This document shows positions 16,399 through 24,799 of a stretch of 28,939 bases of DNA, in pieces; position 1 is the first letter of the stretch; each line of letters opens with the position of its first letter. Where the stretch lies: NCBI GenBank assembly GCA_945787595.1, contig CALZJV010000034.1:1-28939 (forward strand), read 5' to 3'. A program made the translations under genes and the position numbers. Source of the DNA: an uncultured Desulfobacterales bacterium. GTDB taxonomy: Bacteria > Desulfobacterota > Desulfobacteria > Desulfobacterales > JAFDCJ01. The notes beneath the pieces are model-generated. The model saw only the letters and a list, made by a program, of their open reading frames with translations. It was not told the DNA's origin and ran no database searches.

Positions 16399-17097
16399 AT
16401 GGCAAAAAGTTACTTTGCCATTCTCGGTATTTCATCGGGTGCGACAGCGGATGTAATTAGGAGCGCATATCGTCGTCTTGCTAAGGAATTTCACCCGGAT
16501 AATTATTCAGGTGGCAGCGAGAGATTTCAGGATATTCAGGAGGCCTACTCGGTGCTGGGAAATAGCCGGAGACGACGTGAATATGAGCAGAATATCAGAA
16601 AAGTGTCGCCAAAAACACCTTTGAGACGAGGATACTATCCTGAACCCGAACCGCTGATTCCCGAGCAAAGCCCGGTCGATCTGGGTGAAGTATCACCAGT
16701 GCGATCTTTTCAGTCCTTCACACCCTCATTTGACGAAATCTTCGATTGGCTGTGGAATAATTTTTCCAGTTTAGAGCAACCAAAATCCGGTCGTGTTAAA
16801 CACCTGACGCTTGAGGTGACGCTCACATCTGAGCAGGCGCGTCGCGGTGGCAATGCCAGGATCATGGTACCAGCCCAGGCCGTTTGTCCAACATGTCGAG
16901 GCCACGGGGGCGTGGGATTTTATGAATGCAGACGATGCGCCGGTGAGGGTGCGATTACCGGTGAGGCACCTGTTTCCATTGCATTTCCACCGGGTCTTAC
17001 AAAAGACCATGCGGTTCTTATACCATTGGATCGATTCGGAATACGAAACGTTCATATTACCGTATTGTTTCGACCAAAAGCCAATAATTCGGCCTGA
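16399..17097 (+). CDS. Compact DnaJ-like J-domain protein
   Basis: A 232-residue co-chaperone. The J domain at 1-65 has the HPD motif at residues 32-34 (EFHPDNYSG), which stimulates Hsp70 (DnaK). A proline-rich linker and an aromatic segment (FDEIFDWLWNNF) follow in place of the Gly/Phe region. The C-terminal domain I block TLEVTLTSEQARRGGNARI then carries only two CxxCxGxG-type units (CPTCRGHG at about 163, CRRCAGEG at about 177) instead of DnaJ's four. That is enough for one zinc site. It ends in a short beta domain and lacks the dimerisation domain. GAGG lies 8 bases before the ATG. The position after two Hsp20 genes suggests transfer of sHsp-bound clients to DnaK. Confidence 0.88.
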   Translation: MAKSYFAILGISSGATADVIRSAYRRLAKEFHPDNYSGGSERFQDIQEAYSVLGNSRRRREYEQNIRKVSPKTPLRRGYYPEPEPLIPEQSPVDLGEVSPVRSFQSFTPSFDEIFDWLWNNFSSLEQPKSGRVKHLTLEVTLTSEQARRGGNARIMVPAQAVCPTCRGHGGVGFYECRRCAGEGAITGEAPVSIAFPPGLTKDHAVLIPLDRFGIRNVHITVLFRPKANNSA

Positions 17098-17299
17098 TGA
17101 AGTTTAAAAAGGATTCCAGAAGGGCGCGGGGGGTTTTGTGGTGGTTCAGCGACCAATTCCCGGCTGAGGAAAGGAGACAAAACTCAGCATCATAATCTGA
17201 ACCACCACATGGAGGAGAAAATGAAAATCACAGCATTTTCACTTCGTAAATAGACCATTTGACGGCAAAAGTTACAGACGAATGCAGCAATCAACTTTT
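17098..17299. other. Convergent gap with a structured inverted repeat and a 10-codon ORF
   Basis: A perfect 12-bp inverted repeat, GTGGTGGTTCAG (17138-17149) and CTGAACCACCAC (17197-17208), encloses an inner stem, GCTGAG/CTCAGC (17163-17168 and 17183-17188). The inner loop contains AAAGGAGACAAAA. Immediately after comes GGAGGAG and ATG (17221) with 10 codons, MKITAFSLRK, then TAG. It could be a structured RNA leader, a decayed gene start or a transcript-end structure for the convergent genes. Confidence 0.4.
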
Positions 17300-17322
17300 T
17301 TAACTGAAGGTTCTCAACGCGC

Positions 17323-18015
17323 TCATGCCCCCGTCAATGGGCAGAACCTGACCGCTAATCCAGGTTCCGGCGTCTGAGAGTAAATGAGCCGCCGCGCAGG
17401 CAATTTCCTTGGGGGGGTTCCGACCCTTTTTAGCGGATGACGATCCGCCAATGCCTTGCGTTTTTCCTCACTGGATAAAAGATTCTGTACCAAGGGGGTA
17501 TCGGTAAGAGAAGGAGGGATTACATTCACCCGTATCCGGGGAGCGAATTCGGCAGCGAGCGAGCGGGTCAGCCCTTCGACGGCCGCTTTAGCGCTGGCCA
17601 CCGAGGCGTGAAAGGGCATCCCGGTATTTACTGCCACCGTGCTGAATAAAACAATAGAGGCACCTGACGGGGATTTTTTTAACTGCTTTATACAGCCCTG
17701 GATTACCCTGACCGCTCCCAAAAGATTAATATTAAAATCTTCTCTAAAATCATCGATAGTCAGACGCTGAAATGGTTTAAGCACGATCGTGCCCGGGCAG
17801 TATACGAGTCCTTGTAAGGTTTTGGGCAACGTTTCCAGGTCGAGCAATTCGTCTTTTATATCGAACATAAGATGATGAACGCCCGGAATCTCAGCCAATG
17901 TGTCTGCGGTTCTCGAACCCACATAAATTTCGTGATGGTCGTCATTGAGAACTTTTACTAGTTCTAATCCAATTCCTGAACTTCCTCCCACAATAAAGAT
18001 ATTTTTTTTATCCAT
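17323..18015 (-). CDS. SDR-family oxidoreductase-like protein, C-terminus frameshifted
   Basis: A short-chain dehydrogenase/reductase-like protein. The Rossmann glycine motif GGSSGIG is at residues 10-16, and the body is typical to HPLKRVGTP. After a run of seven C (G on the plus strand, about 17411-17417) the reading frame departs. The other frame restores the family ending: EIACAAAHLLSDAG, then GTWISGQVLPIDGGMSALR, with a stop at 17300-17302. A one- or two-base indel in this homopolymer, real or a sequencing error, is the simplest reading. The catalytic Tyr of YxxxK is replaced by Val (HASVASAK). I recall this in a subfamily found near photolyase/cryptochrome genes, so its activity may be atypical. 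AAAGGA precedes the ATG. Confidence 0.85.
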   Translation of the reverse strand: MDKKNIFIVGGSSGIGLELVKVLNDDHHEIYVGSRTADTLAEIPGVHHLMFDIKDELLDLETLPKTLQGLVYCPGTIVLKPFQRLTIDDFREDFNINLLGAVRVIQGCIKQLKKSPSGASIVLFSTVAVNTGMPFHASVASAKAAVEGLTRSLAAEFAPRIRVNVIPPSLTDTPLVQNLLSSEEKRKALADRHPLKRVGTPPRKLPARRLIYSQTPEPGLAVRFCPLTGA

Positions 18016-18204
18016 GACATATCCTTTCTCCGGGGATTATCTTCAGACGCCGCCATCTATTGCCACTGGAAACTCCCTAGTATTTGCGGTAGAGGTCATG
18101 CAATCGTCGCTTTAGAGATTATATTTTTTTTGAATCGCTTTCATCGGCCCATCTCGGTGGATTTAGATTATCTTATGTGTTAATATAAGTTATCAATTCA
18201 ACAT

Positions 18205-18279
18205 GGCGGCATAGCCAAGTGGTAAGGCAGAGGATTGCAAATCCTTTATCCCCTGGTTCGATTCCGGGTGCCGCCTCCA
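18205..18279 (+). tRNA. tRNA-Cys (GCA)
   Basis: A full cloverleaf is visible. The acceptor stem is GGCGGCA/TGCCGCC and the D-arm is GCCAAGTGGTAAGGC. The anticodon stem GAGGA/TCCTT has loop TTGCAAA, with anticodon GCA at 18237-18239. The T-arm CCTGG-TTCGATT-CCGGG contains one G-T pair. The discriminator is T, followed by an encoded CCA (18277-18279). It lies on plus, divergent from the SDR gene and convergent with the photolyase gene. Confidence 0.96.
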
Positions 18280-18431
18280 GAATGTCCTCGCATTGGCTGT
18301 GTAGAACGATGCGTATTGGATTCCAAAACCACGATCTTCAAATAATCAATGATTGTTTAAAACCATAAACTTGCGGATCATTCGCTTCGTGGTTTAACTT
18401 CCACCTGCGGTCTTCATTCACTGGGAATGCC
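18280..18431. other. Short gap after tRNA-Cys
   Basis: Contains a 9-bp inverted repeat, AAACCACGA (18326-18334) and TCGTGGTTT (18387-18395), separated by 52 bases. It lies between the convergent tRNA and photolyase genes. No gene is seen. Confidence 0.35.
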
Positions 18432-20000
18432 TCACAAATAAGTTTTTCTAGTTAGGTCGCTTTTCAGGCGATCGGCCTTTTTGCGGATTTTTTTCAGATC
18501 CGCATCGCTCTTCCGATCCAGGTTACGAAACTGCAACCCCATCCGCGGATTTTTTCGCAACCGATGGTGGTTTCTTGAAAGGAAATCCCAGTAGAGGGTC
18601 GTAAATGGACAAGCGCTCTCTCGAATCGAATCCTTGGGATCATAGATGCAATTCGCGCAATAATTGCCCATCTTGTTGATGTAGTTGCCCGATGCAGCGT
18701 ACGGCTTGGTGCCGATGATCCCGCCGTCGCCGTATTGACTCATCCCCAGCACATTGGGAAGGGAGACCCAGTCAACGGCATCCGCATACATGGAAAGATG
18801 CCATCGATGGACGTCATATGGCCGGACGCCGAGCAGCAGCGAAAAAAGCCCCATCACCATCAGACGCTGAATGTGATGGGCGTAGGCATGGTCGATCAAT
18901 TGTTGAATGCAGATATGGATGCAATTCATTTCTGTTTCCGCTGTCCACATGAATGCCGGCATCGGTAAATCGGCCTGCAAGGCATTCATCTCTGCATATT
19001 CAGGCATTTTCAACCAGTATAAGCCCCGGACGAATTCCCGCCAGCCCAGGATCTGTCTGACGAAGCCCTCCACCGAATTGATCGGAGCGCTTTTGTCCCG
19101 GTAGGCTTGAATCGCCCCATCAATCGCCTTACGTGGATCGAGCAGATGCAGATTAAGAACACAGGACAGCCGGGAATGATACAAGAAGGGATGATTTGTC
19201 ACCATTGCGTCCTGATAGGTGCCGAAATGCGCCAATCGATATTTTACAAAATCCCGCAGTGCGTCAAGCGCCTGTTCGCGATTGACCGGGTAATCGAAAC
19301 TTCTCAGGTGGCCCGGGCTGTCCGGCAACTCGCGCTGCACGAGTTTTATCACATCCTGGGTCGTCTGATCGGGATGAAAAGATCGGGGCGGTTTGATTTT
19401 TGGTGGGCCTTTTTTTCCGAAAACCCCTCGATTGTCCTGGTCGAAATTCCATTTTCCTGCCTCCGGATCCTTACCTTTCATCAGGATATCATGATCCCGT
19501 CGCATTTTGCGGTAGAACGTTTCCAAAAGAAGGGATTTGCGGCCCTTGGCAAATGCGTTGAAGTCATTAATTGTCGACATAAAATGGCGATCCGGCCTCA
19601 CATCAAGCTCACAATTCAAGCTTTTGGCCGTTGTTTGTACACATTCAAGGACGCGAAAGTCACCGGGTCGGACACAAATGATCCGCTGTGGTTGTATCTT
19701 GTGAACCCATCGTGTGATTTCCGTCTCGAAGCTGCCGCGATTGTTGGGGTCATCGAGCGTTACGTAGTAAACGGCACAGCCGCAGTCTTTTAGGACTTCC
19801 GCAAAATGCCGCATCGCTGAAAAGAAAAAGGCCAGACGAATTTTGTGCTGGGGAATGTAGGTGGCCTCTTCCTTGACTTCCATCATCAAGACTGCATCTT
19901 TACCAGTGTCAAAATCGTCAAATGCTGCGGAACCCGAGTCAAGTTGATCGCCGAATACCAGGACTAAATTTCGTGTTTTTTTCCCATTTTTTCTACCCAT
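18432..20000 (-). CDS. Iron-sulfur bacterial cryptochrome/photolyase (FeS-BCP, PhrB-like)
   Basis: A 522-residue flavoprotein of the photolyase-related (DPRP) family. Members repair (6-4) photoproducts using FAD, a lumazine antenna and a [4Fe-4S] cluster. The N-terminal alpha/beta domain begins LVLVFGDQLD. The helical FAD domain includes SVEGFVRQILGWREFVRGLY and YDVHRWHLSMYADAVDWVSL. Four cysteines sit at 360, 448, 451 and 464 (MNCIH, YCANC, ESACP). Their spacings of 88, 3 and 13 equal those I recall for the PhrB cluster ligands. The ATG at 20000 is used; a GTG four codons earlier is the alternative, and AAGG lies upstream. The nearby SDR-like protein is a recurrent neighbour of such enzymes. 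Confidence 0.95.
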   Translation of the reverse strand: MGRKNGKKTRNLVLVFGDQLDSGSAAFDDFDTGKDAVLMMEVKEEATYIPQHKIRLAFFFSAMRHFAEVLKDCGCAVYYVTLDDPNNRGSFETEITRWVHKIQPQRIICVRPGDFRVLECVQTTAKSLNCELDVRPDRHFMSTINDFNAFAKGRKSLLLETFYRKMRRDHDILMKGKDPEAGKWNFDQDNRGVFGKKGPPKIKPPRSFHPDQTTQDVIKLVQRELPDSPGHLRSFDYPVNREQALDALRDFVKYRLAHFGTYQDAMVTNHPFLYHSRLSCVLNLHLLDPRKAIDGAIQAYRDKSAPINSVEGFVRQILGWREFVRGLYWLKMPEYAEMNALQADLPMPAFMWTAETEMNCIHICIQQLIDHAYAHHIQRLMVMGLFSLLLGVRPYDVHRWHLSMYADAVDWVSLPNVLGMSQYGDGGIIGTKPYAASGNYINKMGNYCANCIYDPKDSIRESACPFTTLYWDFLSRNHHRLRKNPRMGLQFRNLDRKSDADLKKIRKKADRLKSDLTRKTYL

Positions 20001-20159
20001 AGTTATGCCCACCTTTTTGCGACCTCGAGGATAATGATTACTAGATTCCGATACTGCTAGCTAAGTTATTGAAATTATATTTTTAGACGATCTCCGGATT
20101 ATATCTGGCGACAACCTATTGATCTCAGTAATTTAGTCATTAGTTTAGAACATAATACC
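20001..20159. other. Gap upstream of photolyase
   Basis: AT-rich, no gene seen. It should hold the photolyase promoter, but I could not place a good -35/-10 pair. Confidence 0.3.
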
Positions 20160-20166
20160 AGCACCT

Positions 20167-20379
20167 ATGAGACGTTTTCCCGTCAGGAAGTGGTTCTGGG
20201 TGGGATCGGCCATCGTGCAGCTGTTGATGCTGATATTGATGATCGTCGCAGCATTGACCTTGCCGCCGTTTGCAGCCGGAATCTTGGTGGCGACATTTCT
20301 GCTGCTATTCAGTTTGGCCCGGGGCGTGGGGTCGCTGTCCTTTCAGGATGTCACCGGCAAAACCATACCCAACTGTTGA
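20167..20379 (+). pseudogene. Fragment of an MFS permease
   Basis: About 70 residues resembling one or two helices of a major-facilitator permease. The segment is VRKWFWVGSAIVQLLMLILM, a hydrophobic helix pair, then FSLARGVGSLSFQDVTGKTI. That last segment is a recognisable cytoplasmic-loop motif (LARGxGSxxFQDVxGKTIP) of a bacterial MFS subfamily, normally about 400 residues long. Neither flank continues the match in any frame I checked, and no ribosome site precedes the ATG. It is the relic of a largely deleted gene. Confidence 0.6.
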
Positions 20380-20810
20380 TAACAATGCTGGCGTATGAGC
20401 ATCCATCAGCCAGATATTTTATATGGTTCCGGTATTCGTTGCTACCCACCCTAATGTCGGCAGAGTTTACTGCAACAATTTATTAGACATATAATAAATA
20501 ATACTTATGCAATATCAAAGAAAATTTTTTGTGTAATCGTATTGCGAGAGGAACTTAGGCTGCCGCTGGAAATTGGAGGTGGCACATGAATATTTCGCCT
20601 CATTACGATCCGGAGGTAGATTTGAGCAGAAAAAAAAACCTCTAGTCAATGTGCGGAGGGTATAATAAGTGTCTGTTGGAATTTGAGAAAGAGTCAAACG
20701 TCATTGTTTCGGATAGCCGATAACTTTTATGTTTGATATTATCCAATTCAAGTGACGTTTGACAATATTTATGTTGCCCCAGACTAAGAGAAATTTATCC
20801 AAGCCATGAC
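20380..20810. other. Intergenic region with small ORF and inverted repeat
   Basis: Holds an ORF of 19 codons at 20586-20645 (MNISPHYDPEVDLSRKKNL) with GGAGG upstream and a nine-A run inside. It also holds a perfect 11-bp inverted repeat, GTCAAACGTCA (20693-20703) and TGACGTTTGAC (20753-20763). No larger gene is supported. Confidence 0.4.
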
Positions 20811-21299
20811 TCATTTAGGCAATATGACAGTATCGATGACGTGGATGACGCCATTGCTGCATTCGATGTCGGTTTGGACTACCTTTGCATTGTCGACCAT
20901 GACAGTGTTCGCATCCATAGCAATCATGAAACTCTGACCATTGACGGTTTCAGCCTCTTTCATGGTCATGACATCTTTTGCCATAACCTTACCGGAAACA
21001 ACGTGGTACGTGAGTATTGCCTTTAGCTTATCCTTATTTTCCGGTTTCAGAAGATCCTCCACCGTTCCCGCCGGAAGTTTCGCAAAAGCGTCATCGGTCG
21101 GCGCAAAAACGGTAAATGGTCCTTCACCTTTTAAGGTTTCAGCCAGATCGGCGGCTGTAACAGCAGCCACAAGTGTCTTGAAAGAGCCGGCACTAACTGC
21201 TGTGTCGACGATATCCTTTTTGGAGTGCGAACTAGCAATCAAGGCTGTTGTTGACAAAAACACCAATAATACACCAACTACTAAGATTTTTAATTTCAT
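20811..21299 (-). CDS. Secreted fasciclin (FAS1)-domain protein
   Basis: A 162-residue exported protein. The signal peptide is [20 protein letters not shown], with likely cleavage near ALIAS. A single FAS1 domain follows, at about residues 30-160. Its H1 box is [19 protein letters not shown] and the central [12 protein letters not shown] corresponds to the conserved YHV motif. The H2 box is [18 protein letters not shown]1 proteins usually mediate adhesion or matrix contacts, but single-domain bacterial versions have ill-defined roles. AGGAG lies 8 bases before the ATG and a good sigma70-like promoter lies upstream, so the gene has its own transcript separate from lon. Confidence 0.95.
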   Translation of the reverse strand: MKLKILVVGVLLVFLSTTALIASSHSKKDIVDTAVSAGSFKTLVAAVTAADLAETLKGEGPFTVFAPTDDAFAKLPAGTVEDLLKPENKDKLKAILTYHVVSGKVMAKDVMTMKEAETVNGQSFMIAMDANTVMVDNAKVVQTDIECSNGVIHVIDTVILPK

Positions 21300-21352
21300 T
21301 TTAGAACTCCTTTTTTTAATTGTTAATAAAATCTGGTTACTCTTTGTCTTTG

Positions 21353-21380
21353 ATTCTAACTACCGTATCTTATTTGTCAA
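21353..21380 (-). promoter_or_regulatory. Sigma70-like promoter of the FAS1 gene
   Basis: Minus strand: TTGACA (21380-21375), 16 bases, then TAGAAT (21358-21353). The predicted leader is about 45 bases. This is one of the best promoter matches in the window. Confidence 0.6.
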
Positions 21381-21415
21381 TGTTATGATTAAAAATAATT
21401 TAATATTTATCAAAC

Positions 21416-23917
21416 TTAATAATTTGACGACGCCGAAACGGGCGAAAATTCAATCTCGGGTCGATTCAGGATTCGATTGAGATTGGAATCAGCGGCATTA
21501 ATACCCTCATTGGGCGGCATTAATGCGACCTCAATGGCGTCATCAATGCGGTCTACCAGAACGAAATCCATGGCGTTGCGCACCTCGGAAGGCACATCTT
21601 CAAGATCTTTCTCGTTGCGCTTCGGTAATATAACCGTGGTCAATCCGGCCCGATGGGCTGCCAGGATCTTCATTTTGATGCCGCCAACCGGAAGCACCCG
21701 CCCGCGCAAAGTCACCTCGCCGGTCATGCCGACATTGCTTCGTACGACACGGTTGCTGTACAGACTGGCCTGCGCCAGGACCATCGCAATTCCTGCCGAA
21801 GGCCCGTCTTTGGGGATCGCGCCGGCCGGTACATGCAAGTGGACATCCGTCTCCTTGAACGTTTGCGGTTCGATTTCCAAGTTTCTGGACTTTGAAAGAA
21901 CGTAGCTGTGGGCGATGCTGGCGCTTTCTTTCATAACATCGCCAAGCTGACCGGTGACCGTTAGTTTTCCATTGCCCTCCATACGGGTTGCCTCGACAAA
22001 CAGAATGTCCCCGCCGACGCTGGTAACCGCCAAACCGGTAGAAATACCCGGCACATCGATCGTCTCGGAGACCTCACTTTCATACTTTTCTTTTTTCAAG
22101 TATTCCGCCACCAGCTCAGGCGTGATCATGACGTGTTCCCAGGTCGTGGTTGTCAATTTTACAATTGCTTTTCGACAGATGGCACCGATGAGTCGCTCCA
22201 GTTGACGAACGCCGGCTTCGCGGGTGTAGTCGCCGATAGTTTTGCGAACCGCCTCATCCATGAAAGTGACATCACTATCCTTGAGTCCGTGACCGGTCAG
22301 CTGTCGTGGTATCAGATGCCGCTTGGCTATCTGGAGCTTTTCCAGTTCGGTATACCCGTCCAACTGAATGATTTCCATGCGATCTCTCAACGGCGCCGGG
22401 ATGGTCTCCAACTGGTTGGCGGTCGCAATAAAATCAACATCGCTCAGGTCAAAATCAACGTCCAGATAATGATCGCGAAAGGCCGAATTCTGCGCCGGAT
22501 CCAGAACTTCCAGCAGGGCGCTGCTGGGATCACCGCGCCAGTCCATGCCGATCTTATCGACCTCGTCTAGCATAAAGACCGGGTTGCGGGTGCCGGCGCG
22601 TTTGATTGCCTGGATGATTCTTCCCGGCATGGCGCCAATGTAAGTCCGGCGGTGGCCCCGGATTTCAGCCTCGTCTCTGACACCGCCCAAGCTCATACGG
22701 GTAAATTCTCGACCCATGGCCCGCGCGATGCTCTGTCCCAGAGACGTTTTACCAACGCCCGGCGGTCCGGCGAAGCACAAAATAACACCTGTTGCAGCAG
22801 AAACCTTCGATTGCGAATCTGCCTTTTTACCGGCGTCGCGGATGGCCAAAAGGTTTCGTACCGCCAGGTATTCGACGATGCGGTCTTTAACTCCCTGCAG
22901 GCCATGATGATCTTCGTCCAGGACGCTTCGGGCAATACCGATATCGGTTTGCTCTTCGCTGGAACGATTCCAGGGGAGATCTAACAACCAGACGAGATAG
23001 GTCTTCACCATTGCATATTCTGCAGACTGAGGCGACATCTCCTCTAAGCGCTCCAACTCTCGCATGGCTTCCTTGCGGGCTTCATCCGACATGTCTGATT
23101 CCGCAATTCGTTGCTGGTAGTTGTCCGGTCCCGATTGGGTTTCATCCGATTCGCCCAGCTCTTTTTTAATCGCTTTGAGTTTTTGCCGTAAGTAATAATC
23201 CCTTTGGGACTTGCTCATTTCATCGCGCACCTCCGACTTGATTTTCTTACCCAGTGAAAGTATCTCTTTTTCACGTGATAGAAGCTTTAACAGTTTCCGT
23301 AGTTTTGTTTTGAGGCTGTCTTCCTCAAGCAGCGCCTGACGCGTTTCAAAGTCGATTTCACTGTGTGCTGCGGCAATATACGCTAAATACAATTTATCTT
23401 TAACCCGTCTCAGTTCATCAACTGCCTCCTTGGGAACGTCGAGAGACAATGAGAAAATTTCCTGGGTGAGGTCGCGGAGACTGCGGTGCAATGCATCGGT
23501 CTCGATGTCACTTTCGACGGTCTCCGGTATTAGCATTATTCTGGCCTTCAGAAAATTTTTCCCGGGGATCCATTCCGCAATACGGAATCGTTTCAGGCCG
23601 TGTGCAATCAACAGCACAGTATTGTCAGGTGCCCGGGTGACATAAAGGACCCGGACCACCGTTCCGGTTTCATATGCCTGACCGGGCAGCGGAATCTCAT
23701 CGGTCTGGTTCTTGATGCCGACAACACCGATTAACCGATTCCCATTCATTGCGCTTTCGACAAGCGATGAGGCACGAGAGGTGACAGCCAGCGACATGTT
23801 GAGAGATGGAAATGCTACCTGGTTTTCTAACGGTAAAATTGGAATCTCATCAGGTATATGATTAGGGTCCACCTTAACCACCGCTTTTTCTTCCGGGGGA
23901 ATATATTCTGTTACCAT
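21416..23917 (-). CDS. lon: ATP-dependent Lon protease
   Basis: An 833-residue soluble hexameric AAA+ serine protease that degrades damaged and regulatory proteins. The order is the N-terminal substrate-binding domain (IPILPLENQVAFPSLN), a long coiled-coil region (KSQRDYYLRQKLKAIKKELG) and the AAA+ module. The AAA+ module has Walker A GPPGVGKT at about 384-391 and Walker B VFMLDEVDKIG. The protease domain carries Ser707 (PKDGPSAGIAM) and Lys748 (GGIKMK), the catalytic dyad. The length is normal for Lon. The ATG at 23917 is chosen because GGAG lies 9 bases upstream; a TTG five codons earlier is the alternative. A TTGACA lies at 24033-24038 on the minus strand, but no good -10 accompanies it. 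Confidence 0.97.
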   Translation of the reverse strand: MVTEYIPPEEKAVVKVDPNHIPDEIPILPLENQVAFPSLNMSLAVTSRASSLVESAMNGNRLIGVVGIKNQTDEIPLPGQAYETGTVVRVLYVTRAPDNTVLLIAHGLKRFRIAEWIPGKNFLKARIMLIPETVESDIETDALHRSLRDLTQEIFSLSLDVPKEAVDELRRVKDKLYLAYIAAAHSEIDFETRQALLEEDSLKTKLRKLLKLLSREKEILSLGKKIKSEVRDEMSKSQRDYYLRQKLKAIKKELGESDETQSGPDNYQQRIAESDMSDEARKEAMRELERLEEMSPQSAEYAMVKTYLVWLLDLPWNRSSEEQTDIGIARSVLDEDHHGLQGVKDRIVEYLAVRNLLAIRDAGKKADSQSKVSAATGVILCFAGPPGVGKTSLGQSIARAMGREFTRMSLGGVRDEAEIRGHRRTYIGAMPGRIIQAIKRAGTRNPVFMLDEVDKIGMDWRGDPSSALLEVLDPAQNSAFRDHYLDVDFDLSDVDFIATANQLETIPAPLRDRMEIIQLDGYTELEKLQIAKRHLIPRQLTGHGLKDSDVTFMDEAVRKTIGDYTREAGVRQLERLIGAICRKAIVKLTTTTWEHVMITPELVAEYLKKEKYESEVSETIDVPGISTGLAVTSVGGDILFVEATRMEGNGKLTVTGQLGDVMKESASIAHSYVLSKSRNLEIEPQTFKETDVHLHVPAGAIPKDGPSAGIAMVLAQASLYSNRVVRSNVGMTGEVTLRGRVLPVGGIKMKILAAHRAGLTTVILPKRNEKDLEDVPSEVRNAMDFVLVDRIDDAIEVALMPPNEGINAADSNLNRILNRPEIEFSPVSASSNY

Positions 23918-24487
23918 TTTTATAATCTCCAAAGTGATAGTTGTGACCTGATTCAGAAGATTGACTTAACTGAAAATTAGGAATTTGGTCATATGTTATT
24001 ATTTAGACACAAATTAAACAATCTTGGGGCCTTGTCAAAAATAAAATATTTGAATAAAGTCGATTAATAAAAAAATATTTGAATTACAGAATGTTAAGAT
24101 ACAATTATTTTTCATCCTAAAAAATATGTCTCTATCGGGTTGTATTTTGAAAATTGACAAAACTAGAATAAACCTTGTTGCTTTGAGTTGTTGATCCGGC
24201 TTTCCTCGTATGAAACTTCATTCAATTAGACAGGATTTACGGGATTAACAGGATATTTCTGGTTTGGTATCGTTTTTTTTATATCCTGTCCATCCTGTTG
24301 ATCCTGTCAGAAAATCAAACGTTTATGCTGTTAAGTTTTTTATTCGATCAAACTGGCCGCTTTTCAAACCAGCGGCGGCGCTGAACCCGAATATTATTGA
24401 ACGGAATAGTGGTCTGAAACTTAGCGAAAGAACCTTGGAGAGATTAACCGCGTTAAATTGTAGCCAAAGGGAATATTAAATCTAAGG
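23918..24487. other. Lon upstream region with dispersed palindrome
   Basis: About 570 bases. AT-rich sequence upstream of lon, then the CAGGAT-type palindrome at 24229-24308, then about 180 bases with no supported gene. A short ORF across 24264-24479 lacks a ribosome site and family resemblance. Confidence 0.5.
24229..24308. repeat. GACAGGAT...ATCCTGTC imperfect palindrome
   Basis: Arms 24229-24256 and 24281-24308 are 28 bases each and match at 23 positions as inverted repeats. They are built of repeated CAGGAT units around a 24-base T-rich loop. Sequences of this kind are dispersed in many Deltaproteobacteria-type and some archaeal genomes. Their function is not established. Confidence 0.7.
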
Positions 24488-24493
24488 ATGGAT

Positions 24494-24775
24494 ATGCCTG
24501 AAAATGAAAAGGTTCAGAATATTATGGCGGCTGTAAATCCTGCCCCGGGGCCGGGTCCCTTTGCAGGATCTGAAAATACCCTGAAGAAAGATATCATGAT
24601 GGTTGCCAATTCGCTGGCTGAAATAAACACCCGAGAGGACGACGTCTTGCATTGCTGTTGGCAACCAATGCAAGAGCGTTTGCAAAGATCATCTGCGAGC
24701 ACTGAAAAGAGAACCTATAGCCACTTTCACGGGAGAACAGATGCCCCTTCTAAGGTAAGGGGCATCATCTCATAG
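24494..24775 (+). CDS. Hypothetical small protein, possibly frameshifted near its end
   Basis: The ATG at 24494 is preceded by AAGGA at spacing about 7, and a second ATG lies two codons upstream. The first half reads like real protein (MPENEKVQNIMAAVNPAP, a PGPGPF segment, then a predicted helix to about NTREDD). The second half is less protein-like. A perfect 10-bp hairpin sits over its last codons, where a terminator would be expected after a shorter gene, so an indel may have extended the frame. I do not recognise the family. It is convergent with the encapsulin gene. Confidence 0.4.
   Translation: MPENEKVQNIMAAVNPAPGPGPFAGSENTLKKDIMMVANSLAEINTREDDVLHCCWQPMQERLQRSSASTEKRTYSHFHGRTDAPSKVRGIIS
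24740..24766. terminator. Perfect 10-bp hairpin
   Basis: GATGCCCCTT (24740-24749) and AAGGGGCATC (24757-24766) pair perfectly around a 7-base loop. No T run follows on plus; on minus a short AT-poor stretch follows. It lies between convergent genes and may act in both directions. Confidence 0.4.
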
Positions 24776-24799
24776 CGAACAAATTCGTCAAGTGTCCGC

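Noticed and set aside
19107..19793. 228-codon plus-strand frame
   Set aside because: Antisense to the photolyase gene and without family resemblance.
21477..21905. 142-codon plus-strand frame
   Set aside because: Antisense to the Lon protease domain.
24033..24038. Lon promoter based on TTGACA
   Set aside because: No acceptable -10 at 15-18 bases, so it is mentioned only in the gene entry.
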